From Lentzea aerocolonigenes (GTDB taxonomy: Bacteria; Actinomycetota; Actinomycetes; Mycobacteriales; Pseudonocardiaceae), in contig NZ_JYJG01000099.1 of NCBI RefSeq assembly GCF_000955955.1, positions 1 through 62,036 of the forward strand: 62,036 nt of DNA, written 5' to 3'. Below the pieces are notes generated by a model that ran no database searches, had not been told where the DNA came from, and saw nothing but the letters and a program-made list of their open reading frames with translations. Shown in pieces: positions 1 to 8,690 of the stretch. Positions within the stretch are counted from its first letter, which is position 1, and each line of letters starts with the position of its first letter. Both the position numbers and the translations under genes were made by a program.

Positions 1-42
1 GACGTGGATGAAGGTTCCCTTCATCTCAAACCAGCGGGACTG

Positions 43-1587
43 CTAGCAGGCGTTGACCCACGAGCACTCGACGTCGAAGCGCTCCTTGGCCGGAACCTTG
101 GTGGGCTTCTGCGCAGGAGCCTTGCGCTGCTGCGGCACCGCCTGGGTCTTCGGCGTCGGCGTGCTCATCACCTGCGCGCCGCCGTCGTTCGCGAGGCGCA
201 CAGCGACCTGGTCCTCGATCGTCTTGGGGTTGAACCACAACACCAGGTTGTTCTGCACGATCGAGAACACCAGCTGCCGGCCGGCCTGCGTGGTGACGTA
301 CCCGGTCAGCGCCGAGACGCCGGACATCGAACCGGTCTTGGCCACCACGTTGCCCTCGGCCTTGGTGCCCTTCATGCGGTTGACCAGCGTGCCGTCCCGG
401 CCGGCGACCGGCAGCGACGACTGCCAGACGCCGAACCACGGCTTGGTCCTCGCCTTGACGAAGATCGACGCGAGGTCGTCCGGCGCGATCTCGTCCATCC
501 TGGACATGCCGGAGCCGTCGAAGATCTCGACCCAGTTCGCGTCGACGCCCAGGCCCGCCCACTTGCGGCTGAGCTGGTTGACACCGTTGGTGAACGAGCC
601 ACCCGCGGTCTTGACCAGCGCCTCGGTGATCATGTTGTTGCTGTTCTTGAGCAACGGGTTCATGACCTGGCCCAGCGTCATGGACTGGTCGGACGCGAGG
701 ACGGCGGCACCCTGCGGCGCCTTGCCCTTGCGCACCCCGCCCTGGACCTGGATCCCGTTCTGCTCCAGTGCATTGCGGAAAACCGACCCGACCACAGCGG
801 TCGGGTCCGTGACGGTGACGAGCGCCGACGCGTCGGACGTCGTCGAACCGCTGACCCTGACCACGTTCGTGCCGTGGTCACGCTCGATCGACACACCGTC
901 GTCGCCGGTGGTCGCCGTGTTCACGATCTGCAACTGGTCGTTCGGCGGGAAGACGCTCACTTGAGCCGGGGCGCCAGGAGAGGCACCCGGCGACGCGGTG
1001 ACGACCACCGTGCCGGCGCTGAACTTCGCGTCCGGCGACAGCGTCAGCGCCGAGGTCACCGCGCTGTACGCGTACGGCTCGTCGTCCCACGCCCAGCCCA
1101 GTCCGTAGGGCTGGGAGTCGAACGCCGTGTCGTCCAGCACGAGCGCGCCGCTGACCGACGTGACACCCTTGGCCTTCAACGAGTCCGCCAGCGCCTTGTA
1201 ACGCGCCGCGGACATCGTCGGGTCGCCGGTACCGCGCAGGACGAGGTCGCCGTTCAGCGTCGACCCGTTCTGAGCGCCCGACGACTGCAGCTCGGTCTTC
1301 CACCGGAAGTCCGGTCCGAGCAGATCGAGAGCAGACGTCGTGGTGAGCACCTTCAGGTTCGATCCCACCTGCGAGCGCCTGCCACCGGATCTGGTGTAGA
1401 CGACCTCACCGGTGTTCGCGTCCCGCACGGTGATTCCGACATCGGCGCCCTTGAGGCCGCCGTCAGCCAGGATCGCGTCGAGATCACGGGTCAGTGCCTC
1501 GTTTCCGACGGCCACCGCGCCGCCGCTGGACGTCAGGGTCAACCCTGTCGCCGCAGCAACGACCGCCCCCAGAATTCGAAATTTCAC
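43..1587 (-). CDS. dacB: D-alanyl-D-alanine carboxypeptidase/endopeptidase (PBP4 family, S13)
   Basis: Class C penicillin-binding protein that trims or cleaves peptide cross-links of peptidoglycan outside the membrane. The 514-residue protein begins with a Sec-type signal (positive start, hydrophobic stretch to about residue 27). It carries the three S13 motifs: SNLK with nucleophile Ser76, SNN near residue 315, and KTG at 417-419. After the KTG domain there is a Pro/Lys-rich tail of about 35 residues ending with two cysteines, which is not part of the catalytic fold. The ATG start overlaps the stop of gnd by 4 bases (ATGA), so the two are probably co-transcribed and translationally coupled. 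Family assignment is firm; carboxypeptidase versus endopeptidase preference cannot be told from sequence. Confidence 0.93.
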   Translation of the reverse strand: MKFRILGAVVAAATGLTLTSSGGAVAVGNEALTRDLDAILADGGLKGADVGITVRDANTGEVVYTRSGGRRSQVGSNLKVLTTTSALDLLGPDFRWKTELQSSGAQNGSTLNGDLVLRGTGDPTMSAARYKALADSLKAKGVTSVSGALVLDDTAFDSQPYGLGWAWDDEPYAYSAVTSALTLSPDAKFSAGTVVVTASPGASPGAPAQVSVFPPNDQLQIVNTATTGDDGVSIERDHGTNVVRVSGSTTSDASALVTVTDPTAVVGSVFRNALEQNGIQVQGGVRKGKAPQGAAVLASDQSMTLGQVMNPLLKNSNNMITEALVKTAGGSFTNGVNQLSRKWAGLGVDANWVEIFDGSGMSRMDEIAPDDLASIFVKARTKPWFGVWQSSLPVAGRDGTLVNRMKGTKAEGNVVAKTGSMSGVSALTGYVTTQAGRQLVFSIVQNNLVLWFNPKTIEDQVAVRLANDGGAQVMSTPTPKTQAVPQQRKAPAQKPTKVPAKERFDVECSWVNAC

Positions 1588-3014
1588 GCTTCCACCTCTG
1601 ATCGATCACCCGACCACAACGTGTGGAAGCTACCTGGACGATCAATCCGCCTGTACGTGTGGGCACCGAAGAAGTCCCGTTGTCCCTGAACCAAAGCAGC
1701 GGGCAGCCGCTCGGAACGAAGGCCGTCGTAATAGGCCAAAGCGGACACGAAGCCAGGAGTCGGGACACCGGATTCGACCGCACGGACCACAACCCTGCGC
1801 CAGGCGGCCTCAGCGTTCTGCACCGCGTCGCGGAAGTAGTTGTCCACCAACAAGGACGCGAGATCCGGGTTCGCGTCGTATGCCTCGCGAATGCGGTTGA
1901 GGAACTGCGCGCGGATGATGCAGCCGCCACGCCAGATCGTCGCCATGGCGCCGAGGTCGATGTCCCAGTCGAAGTTCTTCGAGGCCTCGCGGATCATGTC
2001 GAAGCCCTGCGCGTACGCCACGACCTTCGACGCGTAGAGCGCCTGGCGCACGTCGTCGACCAGTTCGGCGTCGGGCTTCGCGACGACCTCGCGGGCACCG
2101 AACGCGTCGCGCACGGCCTTGCGCTGGTCGGTGTGGCCGCTCAGGCTGCGCGCGAACACGGCCTCGGCGATACCGGTGACCGGGACGCCCAGTTCCAGCG
2201 CCTCCTGCACGGTCCAGCGGCCGGTGCCCTTCTGCTCGGCGGCGTCCTCGATGACCTGCACGAGAGGAGTTCCGCTCGCGTCGACGTGCTTGAGCACCTC
2301 TGCCGTGATCTCGACCAGGTACGACTCCAGGTCGCCGGAGTTCCACTGCGTGAACACGTCGGAGATCTCGGCCGGGGTCTGCCCACCGACGCGGCTCAGC
2401 AGGTCGAACGCCTCGGCGATCAGCTGCATGTCGGCGTACTCGATGCCGTTGTGCACCATCTTCACGAAGTGCCCGGCGCCGTCCGGCCCGACGTGCACGC
2501 AGCACGGCTGACCGTCCACCTTGGCCGCGATCTCCTCGAAGACCGGTCCGACGTGCTTGTAGGACTCGGCGGGACCACCCGGCATGATGCTGGGCCCGTT
2601 GAGCGCGCCCTCCTCGCCACCGGAGATGCCGGCGCCGACGAACAGCAGCCCCTTCTCCTTCAACGCGGCCTCGCGGCGGCGCGTGTCGTTGAAGTGGGCG
2701 TTGCCGCCGTCGATGACCATGTCGCCGGGTTCGAGGATGTCACTCAGCTCGTCGATGACGGCGTCGGTGGGGCCACCCGCCTTGACCATGATGATGATCT
2801 GGCGCGGCGTCTGCAGGCTGTCCACCAGATCCTGCAGCGTCTCGGCGCCGACGAAGTCACCCTCGTGGCCGTGCTCGTCGAGCAGGGCCTTCATCTTCGC
2901 GGGCGTCCGGTTGTGCACGGCGACTTTGAAGCCGTGGCGCGCGAGGTTGCGCGCGAGGTTGCTGCCCATGGTGGCGAGACCGGTGACCGCGATACGTGCT
3001 TTGCCTTCCGTCAT
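1584..3014 (-). CDS. gnd: 6-phosphogluconate dehydrogenase, decarboxylating
   Basis: Oxidises 6-phosphogluconate to ribulose 5-phosphate and CO2 in the cytosolic pentose phosphate pathway, making NAD(P)H. The 476 residues match the usual family length. An N-terminal Rossmann motif GLATMGSNLARN (12-23), the substrate loop around 133-147 (GEEGALNGPSIMPGG) and the catalytic stretch HFVKMVHNGIEYADMQ with Lys185 are all present. The C-terminus ends in the typical all-helical domain. The ATG is 122 bases from the divergent DUF2218 gene, so a promoter should lie in that gap. It is the upstream partner of dacB through a 4-base overlap. Confidence 0.97.
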   Translation of the reverse strand: MTEGKARIAVTGLATMGSNLARNLARHGFKVAVHNRTPAKMKALLDEHGHEGDFVGAETLQDLVDSLQTPRQIIIMVKAGGPTDAVIDELSDILEPGDMVIDGGNAHFNDTRRREAALKEKGLLFVGAGISGGEEGALNGPSIMPGGPAESYKHVGPVFEEIAAKVDGQPCCVHVGPDGAGHFVKMVHNGIEYADMQLIAEAFDLLSRVGGQTPAEISDVFTQWNSGDLESYLVEITAEVLKHVDASGTPLVQVIEDAAEQKGTGRWTVQEALELGVPVTGIAEAVFARSLSGHTDQRKAVRDAFGAREVVAKPDAELVDDVRQALYASKVVAYAQGFDMIREASKNFDWDIDLGAMATIWRGGCIIRAQFLNRIREAYDANPDLASLLVDNYFRDAVQNAEAAWRRVVVRAVESGVPTPGFVSALAYYDGLRSERLPAALVQGQRDFFGAHTYRRIDRPGSFHTLWSGDRSEVEA

Positions 3015-3136
3015 ACGCGACAGCCTGCCGTGTTCTTCAGGTTTACGCGAGACGTCACAGGGTGTTCTCAGACTCCGTTTTGCCAGGTGAACCGCGTCAC
3101 GTGCCGGTACGTATGGCTAGGCGTAAGTTGGCTTTC

Positions 3137-3424
3137 ATGACGGAATTCACGAGCGTGGGACGCTCGGCGACCGACCGCGCCTCCAGGTACGGCTCGCAGC
3201 TGGTGAAACACTTCACGCACAAGGACCTCGAGGGGTCCTGGGAGGACACTCGGGGCTTCGTGCGCTTTTCTCTGGGGCTGGCGGAGTTCGAGGCTTCGTC
3301 CGACGCCCTGGTGATGCGTGTCGTGTGTTCGTCGGAGGAAGACGTGGCTCGTCTGCAGGACGTCGTGGAACGGCACCTGGTCCGGTTCGGGACCCGGGAC
3401 GAGCTGACCGTGACTTGGTCCTAA
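3137..3424 (+). CDS. DUF2218 domain protein
   Basis: Small cytosolic protein of 95 residues matching the DUF2218 pattern: a Ser/Tyr-rich N-terminus, KHFTHK near residue 25, a Gly-Phe strand, then ALVMRVVCSSEEDVARLQDVVERHLVRFG in the second half. The family has no established activity and is often found beside metal or iron-uptake genes. A longer reading frame extends upstream, but the ATG at 3137 begins exactly where family members begin, and translation upstream is arginine-rich shadow. Its last four bases overlap the stop of the convergent LysE-type gene. Confidence 0.8.
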   Translation: MTEFTSVGRSATDRASRYGSQLVKHFTHKDLEGSWEDTRGFVRFSLGLAEFEASSDALVMRVVCSSEEDVARLQDVVERHLVRFGTRDELTVTWS

Positions 3425-4011
3425 GCCGCCAGGACCGAAGCGGCCATCCCGATGAGAGCGGTACCACAGACCCGCTCGAACGTCGCCCGGATCTTGGGCT
3501 TGCTCAGGACGGCCCCCAGCTGACGCGCTAGTGGCACGACGATGACCCAGAACAGCGCGAAGGTCGCCACCGTGACCGCGCTCAGCAGCGCGGCTTGGGG
3601 CAGCGGCGCGCTGTTCGGGTCCATCGCCTGCGGGATGAGGCTCAGGAACGTCAGCATCACCTTGGGGTTCAACAGGTCGCACAGCAGGCCGCGCAGGAAC
3701 ACGTTGCCCTGATGTTCTTGCGGCTGCGCTGCTTTGGCTGTTTTCAGGGTCATGAACCCGATGTAGGCCAGGTAGAGCGCGCCGATCACCTTGACCACCA
3801 GCAGCGCGGTCGGCACCGCGGCCACGAGCGCTGACAGGCCGATCGTGGCGAGCGTGGCGTGGACGAGCAGCCCGGTGATCACTCCGAGAGCCGCCTCGGT
3901 GCCTTTCTTGAGGCTGCGCACCGCGTTCCCCATGATCAGCACGAAGTCCGGCCCCGGCACGATCATGATGATCAGCAGGGCAACCAGGAACGACGTCCAC
4001 GCGATGTGCAT
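3421..4011 (-). CDS. LysE/RhtB family amino acid exporter
   Basis: Inner-membrane protein of 196 residues with the LysE/RhtB layout. The first helix contains the family signature PGPDFVLIMGNAVRSLKKG (residues 19-37), followed by about five more hydrophobic segments and the LLNPKVMLTFLSLIPQ motif near residue 110. Family members export amino acids or small amine-containing metabolites; the substrate cannot be predicted here. It is divergent from the Lrp-type regulator at 4071 with 59 bases between them, the classic arrangement of an exporter with its own Lrp/AsnC regulator, so control by that neighbour is a reasonable inference. Confidence 0.9.
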   Translation of the reverse strand: MHIAWTSFLVALLIIMIVPGPDFVLIMGNAVRSLKKGTEAALGVITGLLVHATLATIGLSALVAAVPTALLVVKVIGALYLAYIGFMTLKTAKAAQPQEHQGNVFLRGLLCDLLNPKVMLTFLSLIPQAMDPNSAPLPQAALLSAVTVATFALFWVIVVPLARQLGAVLSKPKIRATFERVCGTALIGMAASVLAA

Positions 4012-4070
4012 GCCGGTGATCGTCGTGCGTTGTTCTGCGGCATTCCAGCTGGTCAGTACGATGTTCGCTT

Positions 4071-4577
4071 ATGCGCGAACAAGCCGAACTGGATTCGGTC
4101 GACTGGCACATCCTGGAGGAGTTGCAGAACGACGCGACGCTGCCGAACCGCGCACTGGCGGAGATCGTCGGCCTGGCGCCTTCCTCGTGCCTGCAACGGG
4201 TCCGCCGGTTGCGCGAACTCGGCGTGATCACGGGGTGCCACGCCGTTGTCGACCCGGCCACGACGGGGTTGCCGCTGGAGGCTGTGGTGGCGGTGAACGT
4301 GCGGCCTCACACTCGGCCCGTGGTGGCGGCGTTTCGGGCGTTCGTGATGGCTCAGGCCGAGACTCGGGCGGTGTTCCACGTGTCCGGGCAGGCCGATTTC
4401 CTGATTCACATCGCTGTGGCGGATTCGACGCATCTGCAGGCGTTTCTGATGGACAAGATCGCGTCGCGGACGGAGGTGCGGAACCTGACGAGTTCGGTGG
4501 TGCTGGAGCGGGTGGAGACTCGGGCGTTGACGCCGCCGGCGAACCTGCGGCCGACTCATCGGCGCCGCAAAGCGTGA
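4071..4577 (+). CDS. Lrp/AsnC family transcriptional regulator
   Basis: A 168-residue DNA-binding regulator. The N-terminal winged helix-turn-helix (about 8-60: LDSVDWHILEELQNDATLPN, then the recognition helix around PSSCLQRVRRL) is followed by an RAM ligand-binding domain (about 65-150) with the usual GxxDF-type segment (SGQADFLIHI). Lrp proteins form octamers and respond to amino acids or other small molecules. Its start lies 59 bases from the divergent LysE exporter, which is its most likely target. The C-terminal 15 residues are basic and probably unstructured. Confidence 0.92.
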   Translation: MREQAELDSVDWHILEELQNDATLPNRALAEIVGLAPSSCLQRVRRLRELGVITGCHAVVDPATTGLPLEAVVAVNVRPHTRPVVAAFRAFVMAQAETRAVFHVSGQADFLIHIAVADSTHLQAFLMDKIASRTEVRNLTSSVVLERVETRALTPPANLRPTHRRRKA

Positions 4578-4585
4578 GCACCTGG

Positions 4586-4807
4586 TCAACTGCAGTCGCT
4601 GATCCGCCACACGCCTGACTCGCGCACCTGCTGTTCCAGCGCAGAGTTGTCCGACGCCACGCTGGTGGTGGTAGTGGGCGCTGCGGGCGTGGGAGTCGCG
4701 CTGTCGCCGGCACTGCTGCACCCCACCACTGCGGCCGCCGCCAACAGCCCTGTCGCCACCGCTCCGGTTCGTCTGATCACATCGAGCTGTCGCGGCAACA
4801 CATCCAA
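4586..4807 (-). CDS. Small putative lipoprotein
   Basis: A 73-residue polypeptide with a lipoprotein-like N-terminus: basic residues (RR), a run of Ala/Leu/Val, and a lipobox ending VVGC around residue 30. A Thr/Pro/Ser linker follows, then a short hydrophilic tail with one more cysteine. An internal GTG at 4780 (reading VIRRTGAVATG) would give a more typical signal length and may be the true start. A 17-base palindrome at 4847-4863 lies just upstream. No family is recognised; it could be a small envelope protein. Convergent with the Lrp gene. Confidence 0.5.
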   Translation of the reverse strand: MDVLPRQLDVIRRTGAVATGLLAAAAVVGCSSAGDSATPTPAAPTTTTSVASDNSALEQQVRESGVWRISDCS

Positions 4808-4846
4808 CCGCTACAGGCGTGAGCGATCACGAACCAGACTTGATCA

Positions 4847-4863
4847 CTCGAACAGTGTTCGAG
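4847..4863. promoter_or_regulatory. Perfect 8-bp-arm palindrome, possible operator
   Basis: CTCGAACA and TGTTCGAG are separated by one base, so the element is a DNA palindrome rather than an RNA hairpin. It sits about 40 bases upstream of the small lipoprotein gene and just past the stop of the 104-residue protein. The half-sites resemble actinobacterial LexA boxes (GAAC then GTTC), but the spacer is three bases rather than four, so LexA binding is uncertain. Confidence 0.4.
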
Positions 4864-4865
4864 CG

Positions 4866-5180
4866 TCAGTCGAACGGTTCGTCGTGCCAACGCCACCCGG
4901 CCGTGCCGTCCGCGTAGATCCGCAGCAGGAACTCCGCCACCGGCTCCCCGTCCGGAAACGTCATCGTGAACAGCGAGCGGACCCGGCCGTCGAGCACGTC
5001 GGCCCGCTCGTACTCCTCGGCGTCGAGCGCCTGCTCCAGTTCCGCGAACACCGGCCGGAACTCCTCGAACCCGGCCAGAGTCTCGACCCGGGCGTGCATC
5101 CACGGGAAGTCCCCACCGGTCACCACGAGCCGTGCGATTTCCAAACCGCCCCGATGCAGCCGCCAGACCTCACCGGTCAT
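4866..5180 (-). CDS. Conserved hypothetical protein, 104 aa
   Basis: An acidic, cytosolic protein of 104 residues without signal or membrane segment. It begins MTGEVWRLHRGGLEIARLVV and contains the pattern GGDFPWMHARVETLAGFEEFRPVFAE, then FLLRIYADGTAGWRWHDEPFD at the C-terminus. The Trp/Asp-rich ending resembles small actinobacterial proteins of unknown role; I do not recognise a named family. Its start overlaps the end of tesB by 11 bases, so the two are read from one transcript and are probably coupled. Confidence 0.75.
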   Translation of the reverse strand: MTGEVWRLHRGGLEIARLVVTGGDFPWMHARVETLAGFEEFRPVFAELEQALDAEEYERADVLDGRVRSLFTMTFPDGEPVAEFLLRIYADGTAGWRWHDEPFD

Positions 5181-6108
5181 TCAGCACCCGGATCAGCCCC
5201 TCCTGCACCACGGTCGCCACGAGCTGACCGTCCTGCGAGAAGAACCGCCCGGTCGCCAGCCCGCGGTTCCCCGAGGCGGAAGGCGAGGAGGTGTCGTACA
5301 GCAGCCACTCGTCGGCGCGGAACGGGCGGTGGAACCACATCGCGTGGTCCAAAGACGCACCGAGAACCTTGTCCAGGCCCCAATAAACGCCGTGCTTGGC
5401 CAAAACCCCGTCCAGCAACGTCATGTCCGAGGCGTAGGTCATCACGCAGATGTGCAGCATCGGGTCGTCCGGCAGTTTGCCGTCCGCCTTCATCCACACG
5501 CGCGACGCGGCCTCGCCCGGACCGTCCTCACGCGACTCCCACGGCGGCTCGGTCACGTACCGGACGTCGATCGGCCGCGGGAACTTCGACGAGTGCAGCT
5601 GGTAGCCCTCTGCCTGCTCGGTCCACGTCGGCAGCGACTCGGGAGAAGGCACGGGAGGCATCTCGGACGAGTGCTCGTTGCCCTGCTCCTCCAGCTGGAA
5701 GGAGGCGGACAGGGTGAAGATCGCCTTGCCGTGCTGCACGGCGACCACGCGCCGGGTCGTGAAGGACCGTCCATCCCGGATGCGGTCCACTTCGTACACG
5801 ATCGGCACGCGCGGATCGCCGGGCCGGATGAAGTACGAGTGCAACGAGTGCACGCGACGTTCGACAGGCACGGTCCGGCCCGCGGCGACCAGGGCCTGGC
5901 CCGCCACCTGGCCGCCGAAGACGCGCACCGGCGACTCGGCGGGCGACACGCCTCGGAAGATGTTCTCCTCGATGCGTTCCAGGTCGAGCAACGCGACCAG
6001 GTCGTCCACTGCGGATTGTCCGCTCAGGCCTGAAGGCGAGGAAGCAGCGGCACGGGCGGCCTCAGTCACGGCAGAACTCTCCCTATGGGCGCGGTCGTCG
6101 TCGGACAC
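5170..6108 (-). CDS. tesB: Acyl-CoA thioesterase II
   Basis: Double hot-dog thioesterase that hydrolyses medium- to long-chain acyl-CoAs in the cytosol. The 312-residue length is slightly above the usual 285 because of a 30-residue Ala/Ser-rich N-terminal extension. Typical TesB blocks are visible: VFGGQVAGQALVAAGRTV and HSLHSYFIRPGD in the first hot dog, then PMLHICVMTYASDM, LDHAMWFHRPFR and the final SQDGQLVATVVQEGLIR. The start is GTG; an internal start within the extension cannot be excluded. In other actinobacteria tesB lies next to pyruvate kinase, as here. Confidence 0.93.
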   Translation of the reverse strand: MSDDDRAHRESSAVTEAARAAASSPSGLSGQSAVDDLVALLDLERIEENIFRGVSPAESPVRVFGGQVAGQALVAAGRTVPVERRVHSLHSYFIRPGDPRVPIVYEVDRIRDGRSFTTRRVVAVQHGKAIFTLSASFQLEEQGNEHSSEMPPVPSPESLPTWTEQAEGYQLHSSKFPRPIDVRYVTEPPWESREDGPGEAASRVWMKADGKLPDDPMLHICVMTYASDMTLLDGVLAKHGVYWGLDKVLGASLDHAMWFHRPFRADEWLLYDTSSPSASGNRGLATGRFFSQDGQLVATVVQEGLIRVLNDR

Positions 6109-6186
6109 GGCAGCGGCCCCGCGCCCTCAACCAGTATGAGGGGGCGAGGCCGGCTTCAACGACGCATCAGGCTGAGAGGCCAGCCA

Positions 6187-7611
6187 CTACGCGTGGTCGT
6201 CCTCCCCCAGCCGGTGCACCCGGATGAGGTTCGTCGAGCCAATGGTGCCGGGAGGCGATCCGGCCACGACCACCATGAGGTCGCCGGCCGTGTAACGACC
6301 GATCTCCAGCATGGACGTGTCGACCTGGCGGACCATCTCGTCGGTGGACTCCACCTTCGGCACCAGGAACGTCTCGGTGCCCCACGTCAGCGACAGCTGC
6401 GAGCGCACCGCCGGCTCCGGCGTGAACGCCAGCAGCGGCAGGTGCGTGTGCAGACGAGCCAGCCGGCGGACGGTGTCACCGGACTGCGTGAAGGCGACCA
6501 GGGCCTTGGCGTTGAGGCGCTCGCCGATGTCGCGGGCCGCGTAGGAGATCACGCCTCGCTTGGTGCGCGGGACGTGGGTCAGCGGCGGCACGACGACCGA
6601 CTCGGTCTCGACTGCCTCGATGATGCGGCCCATGGTCTCCACGGACTCGATGGCGTAGCGGCCGACCGAGGTCTCGCCGGACAGCATCAGGGCGTCCGCG
6701 CCGTCCAGCACCGCGTTCGCGACGTCGGACGTCTCAGCGCGGGTCGGGCGGGAGTTGGTGATCATCGAGTCCAGCATCTGGGTCGCGACGATGACCGGCT
6801 TGGCGTTCTCGCGGGCGATCTGGATCGCCCGCTTCTGCACCAGCGGCACGTGCTCCAGCGGCAGCTCGACGCCCAGGTCACCGCGGGCGACCATGACGCC
6901 GTCGAACGCGAGGACGATGGCCTCGAGGTTGTCCACGGCCTCCGGCTTCTCGATCTTCGCGATCACCGGGAGGCGCTTGCTGCCCGCGCGGTCCATGACC
7001 TGGTGGACCAGGTCGATGTCCGCGGGCGAGCGCACGAACGACAGTGCGATGAAGTCCACGCCCAGCGAGAGCGCGAACTCGAGGTCCTCGATGTCCTTCT
7101 CGGACATGGCGGGCACGGAGACGTCCATGCCGGGCAGCGAAAGGCCCTTGTTGTTGCTGACGGGTCCACCCTCGGTGACCTCGCACACGACGTCGGATCC
7201 TTCGACCTCGACGACCACGAGGCCGACCTTGCCGTCGTCCACGAGCAGGCGGTCGCCGACCTTGGCGTCCTTCGCGAGCTCCTTGTACGTCGTCGACACG
7301 CGGTCGTGCGTGCCCTCGACGTCCTCGACGGTCACGCGGACGATGTCGCCGGTGTTCCAGTCGACCGGACCCGCGGCGAAACGGCCGAGGCGGATCTTGG
7401 GGCCCTGGAGGTCGGCGAGGATGCCCACGGCGCGGCCCGACTCGTCGGCTGCCGCACGGACCATGTCGTAGACCTGCTTGTGGTCGGCATGGCTGCCGTG
7501 GCTGAAGTTCATCCTGGCCACGTCCATACCGGCCGCTACCAGGTCGCGGACCTTGTCCGGCGTGCCAGTGGCGGGACCGAGGGTACAGACGATCTTTGCG
7601 CGTCGACTCAC
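6187..7611 (-). CDS. pyk: Pyruvate kinase
   Basis: Last step of glycolysis, phosphoenolpyruvate plus ADP to pyruvate plus ATP, in the cytosol. Starting at the GTG at 7611 the protein begins VSRRAKIVCTLGPAT and has 474 residues, the normal length. MNFSHGSH, DLQGPKIRLG, the active-site strand VIAKIEKPEA and MVARGDLGVE are all intact, and the C-terminal regulatory domain ends VHRLGEDDHA. The frame stays open further upstream, but that part would overlap the divergent VanZ gene and lacks family similarity. A GGAGG lies about 16 bases before the GTG, which is a long spacing. Confidence 0.96.
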   Translation of the reverse strand: MSRRAKIVCTLGPATGTPDKVRDLVAAGMDVARMNFSHGSHADHKQVYDMVRAAADESGRAVGILADLQGPKIRLGRFAAGPVDWNTGDIVRVTVEDVEGTHDRVSTTYKELAKDAKVGDRLLVDDGKVGLVVVEVEGSDVVCEVTEGGPVSNNKGLSLPGMDVSVPAMSEKDIEDLEFALSLGVDFIALSFVRSPADIDLVHQVMDRAGSKRLPVIAKIEKPEAVDNLEAIVLAFDGVMVARGDLGVELPLEHVPLVQKRAIQIARENAKPVIVATQMLDSMITNSRPTRAETSDVANAVLDGADALMLSGETSVGRYAIESVETMGRIIEAVETESVVVPPLTHVPRTKRGVISYAARDIGERLNAKALVAFTQSGDTVRRLARLHTHLPLLAFTPEPAVRSQLSLTWGTETFLVPKVESTDEMVRQVDTSMLEIGRYTAGDLMVVVAGSPPGTIGSTNLIRVHRLGEDDHA

Positions 7612-7675
7612 GTCAGTAGAGACTAGACCTCCTTCCTGGACCGATCCCGAACTACCACTCGGTAATGTTCTGACA

Positions 7676-8020
7676 ATGGGCCGAGTACTCCCGTTCGTGA
7701 TCGCGGCGTTGCTCAGCGTCGTCGTGTTGTTCACCCCCGAGTCAGGTGTGCCGAGCTCGCCACCCGGCACGGACAAGGTGGTGCACACGCTGCTGTTCGC
7801 CCTGCTCGCGTACACAGGCCTATACGCGAATATTTCTCGCGTTCTGCTCTGGCTCGTCGCCTACGCAGGCATTTCGGAAGTGCTCCAGCACCTCATCACG
7901 CCACTGCACCGCAGCGGCGACGTGCTCGACGCGCTGGTTGACGTCGCCGGGATCGGCCTCGGCTGGGCTATCGCCTCGGCGATTCGCTCACGCCGACATG
8001 GTCCTCGCACCACGCGTTGA
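7676..8020 (+). CDS. VanZ-like membrane protein
   Basis: A 114-residue integral membrane protein with about four hydrophobic helices. It has the VanZ-type hallmarks: TDKVVHTLLFALLAY in the middle, then SEVLQHLI and a GDVLDALVDVAGIGLGWA segment. VanZ proteins are linked to low-level teicoplanin resistance in enterococci, but most homologues in actinobacteria have no proven role. The ATG at 7676 is 65 bases from the divergent pyk start. Its 3' end overlaps the convergent DUF2461 gene by 53 bases. Confidence 0.8.
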   Translation: MGRVLPFVIAALLSVVVLFTPESGVPSSPPGTDKVVHTLLFALLAYTGLYANISRVLLWLVAYAGISEVLQHLITPLHRSGDVLDALVDVAGIGLGWAIASAIRSRRHGPRTTR

Positions 8021-8615
8021 AGTCCCTGAGCTGCCGCCACGACTTCCGCACCCGGTCGAGGCACGCCGGCTCGTGCAGCACGTCGTCCGGCTCCCAGACC
8101 TTCCGCACCCAGATCGACCTGTGCTTGAGCAGGTCGAGGTGCGGGTGGTCGTCGCCGATCCCGCGCGGCTTCGACTTCATCACGTCACCGTGCAGCGACC
8201 AGCCCTGCTTGAGCAGCTTGTCGATGATCTTGCGCAGCAGCACGCCGTGCGCGTCCACCGAGGCGCGGTAGCGAGCCAGCTGGTCCGGGGCCATGTGATA
8301 CGAACCACCGCCGGTCGCGAGGCCCTCCGAGCTGATCTGCGTGTAGTAGGCACCGCCGCCGCGGCCCTTCTCGATGACGCCACCGCAATGGGTCTTGTAC
8401 GGCGTCTTGTCCTTGGAGAACCGCACGTCCCGGTACGGCCGGAACACCTTGCCCTCGCCGAACTCCTTCTCCAGGTCCGCGAGCAACGCCTCCATCGGCG
8501 CCTTCACGTCCCGCAGGTACGTCTCCTTGTTGTCGTCCCAGTAGGCCTTCGAGTTGTCGAGCTCGAGGCCGTCGTAGAAGTCGATGGCGTACTCGCCAAA
8601 GCCGGTGAACGTCAC
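7968..8615 (-). CDS. DUF2461 domain protein (TIGR02453 type)
   Basis: A 215-residue cytosolic protein with the DUF2461 landmarks: MTFTGFGEYAIDFYDGLELDNSKAYWDDNK at the start, FRPYRDVRFSKDKTPYKTHCGG near residues 58-79, a GGGAYYTQIS strand and GGGSYHMAPDQLARYR. The family is widespread, of unknown biochemical activity and not associated with one pathway. The convergent VanZ gene runs 53 bases into its 3' end. Confidence in the family is high; the function is unknown. Confidence 0.88.
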   Translation of the reverse strand: MTFTGFGEYAIDFYDGLELDNSKAYWDDNKETYLRDVKAPMEALLADLEKEFGEGKVFRPYRDVRFSKDKTPYKTHCGGVIEKGRGGGAYYTQISSEGLATGGGSYHMAPDQLARYRASVDAHGVLLRKIIDKLLKQGWSLHGDVMKSKPRGIGDDHPHLDLLKHRSIWVRKVWEPDDVLHEPACLDRVRKSWRQLRDFNAWCEDHVGVSESPRR

Positions 8616-8690
8616 CGAGTCAGCCTAGTTTCATCGCCCAAGCGCGTGAAATTCGTTTGAGTGCACATAACCAAGGCCATAATCAGATGA

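Noticed and set aside
4..1689. A 561-residue open frame on the plus strand opposite dacB
   Set aside because: It is Arg/His/Val-rich antisense translation of a well-supported gene, with no family-like motif.
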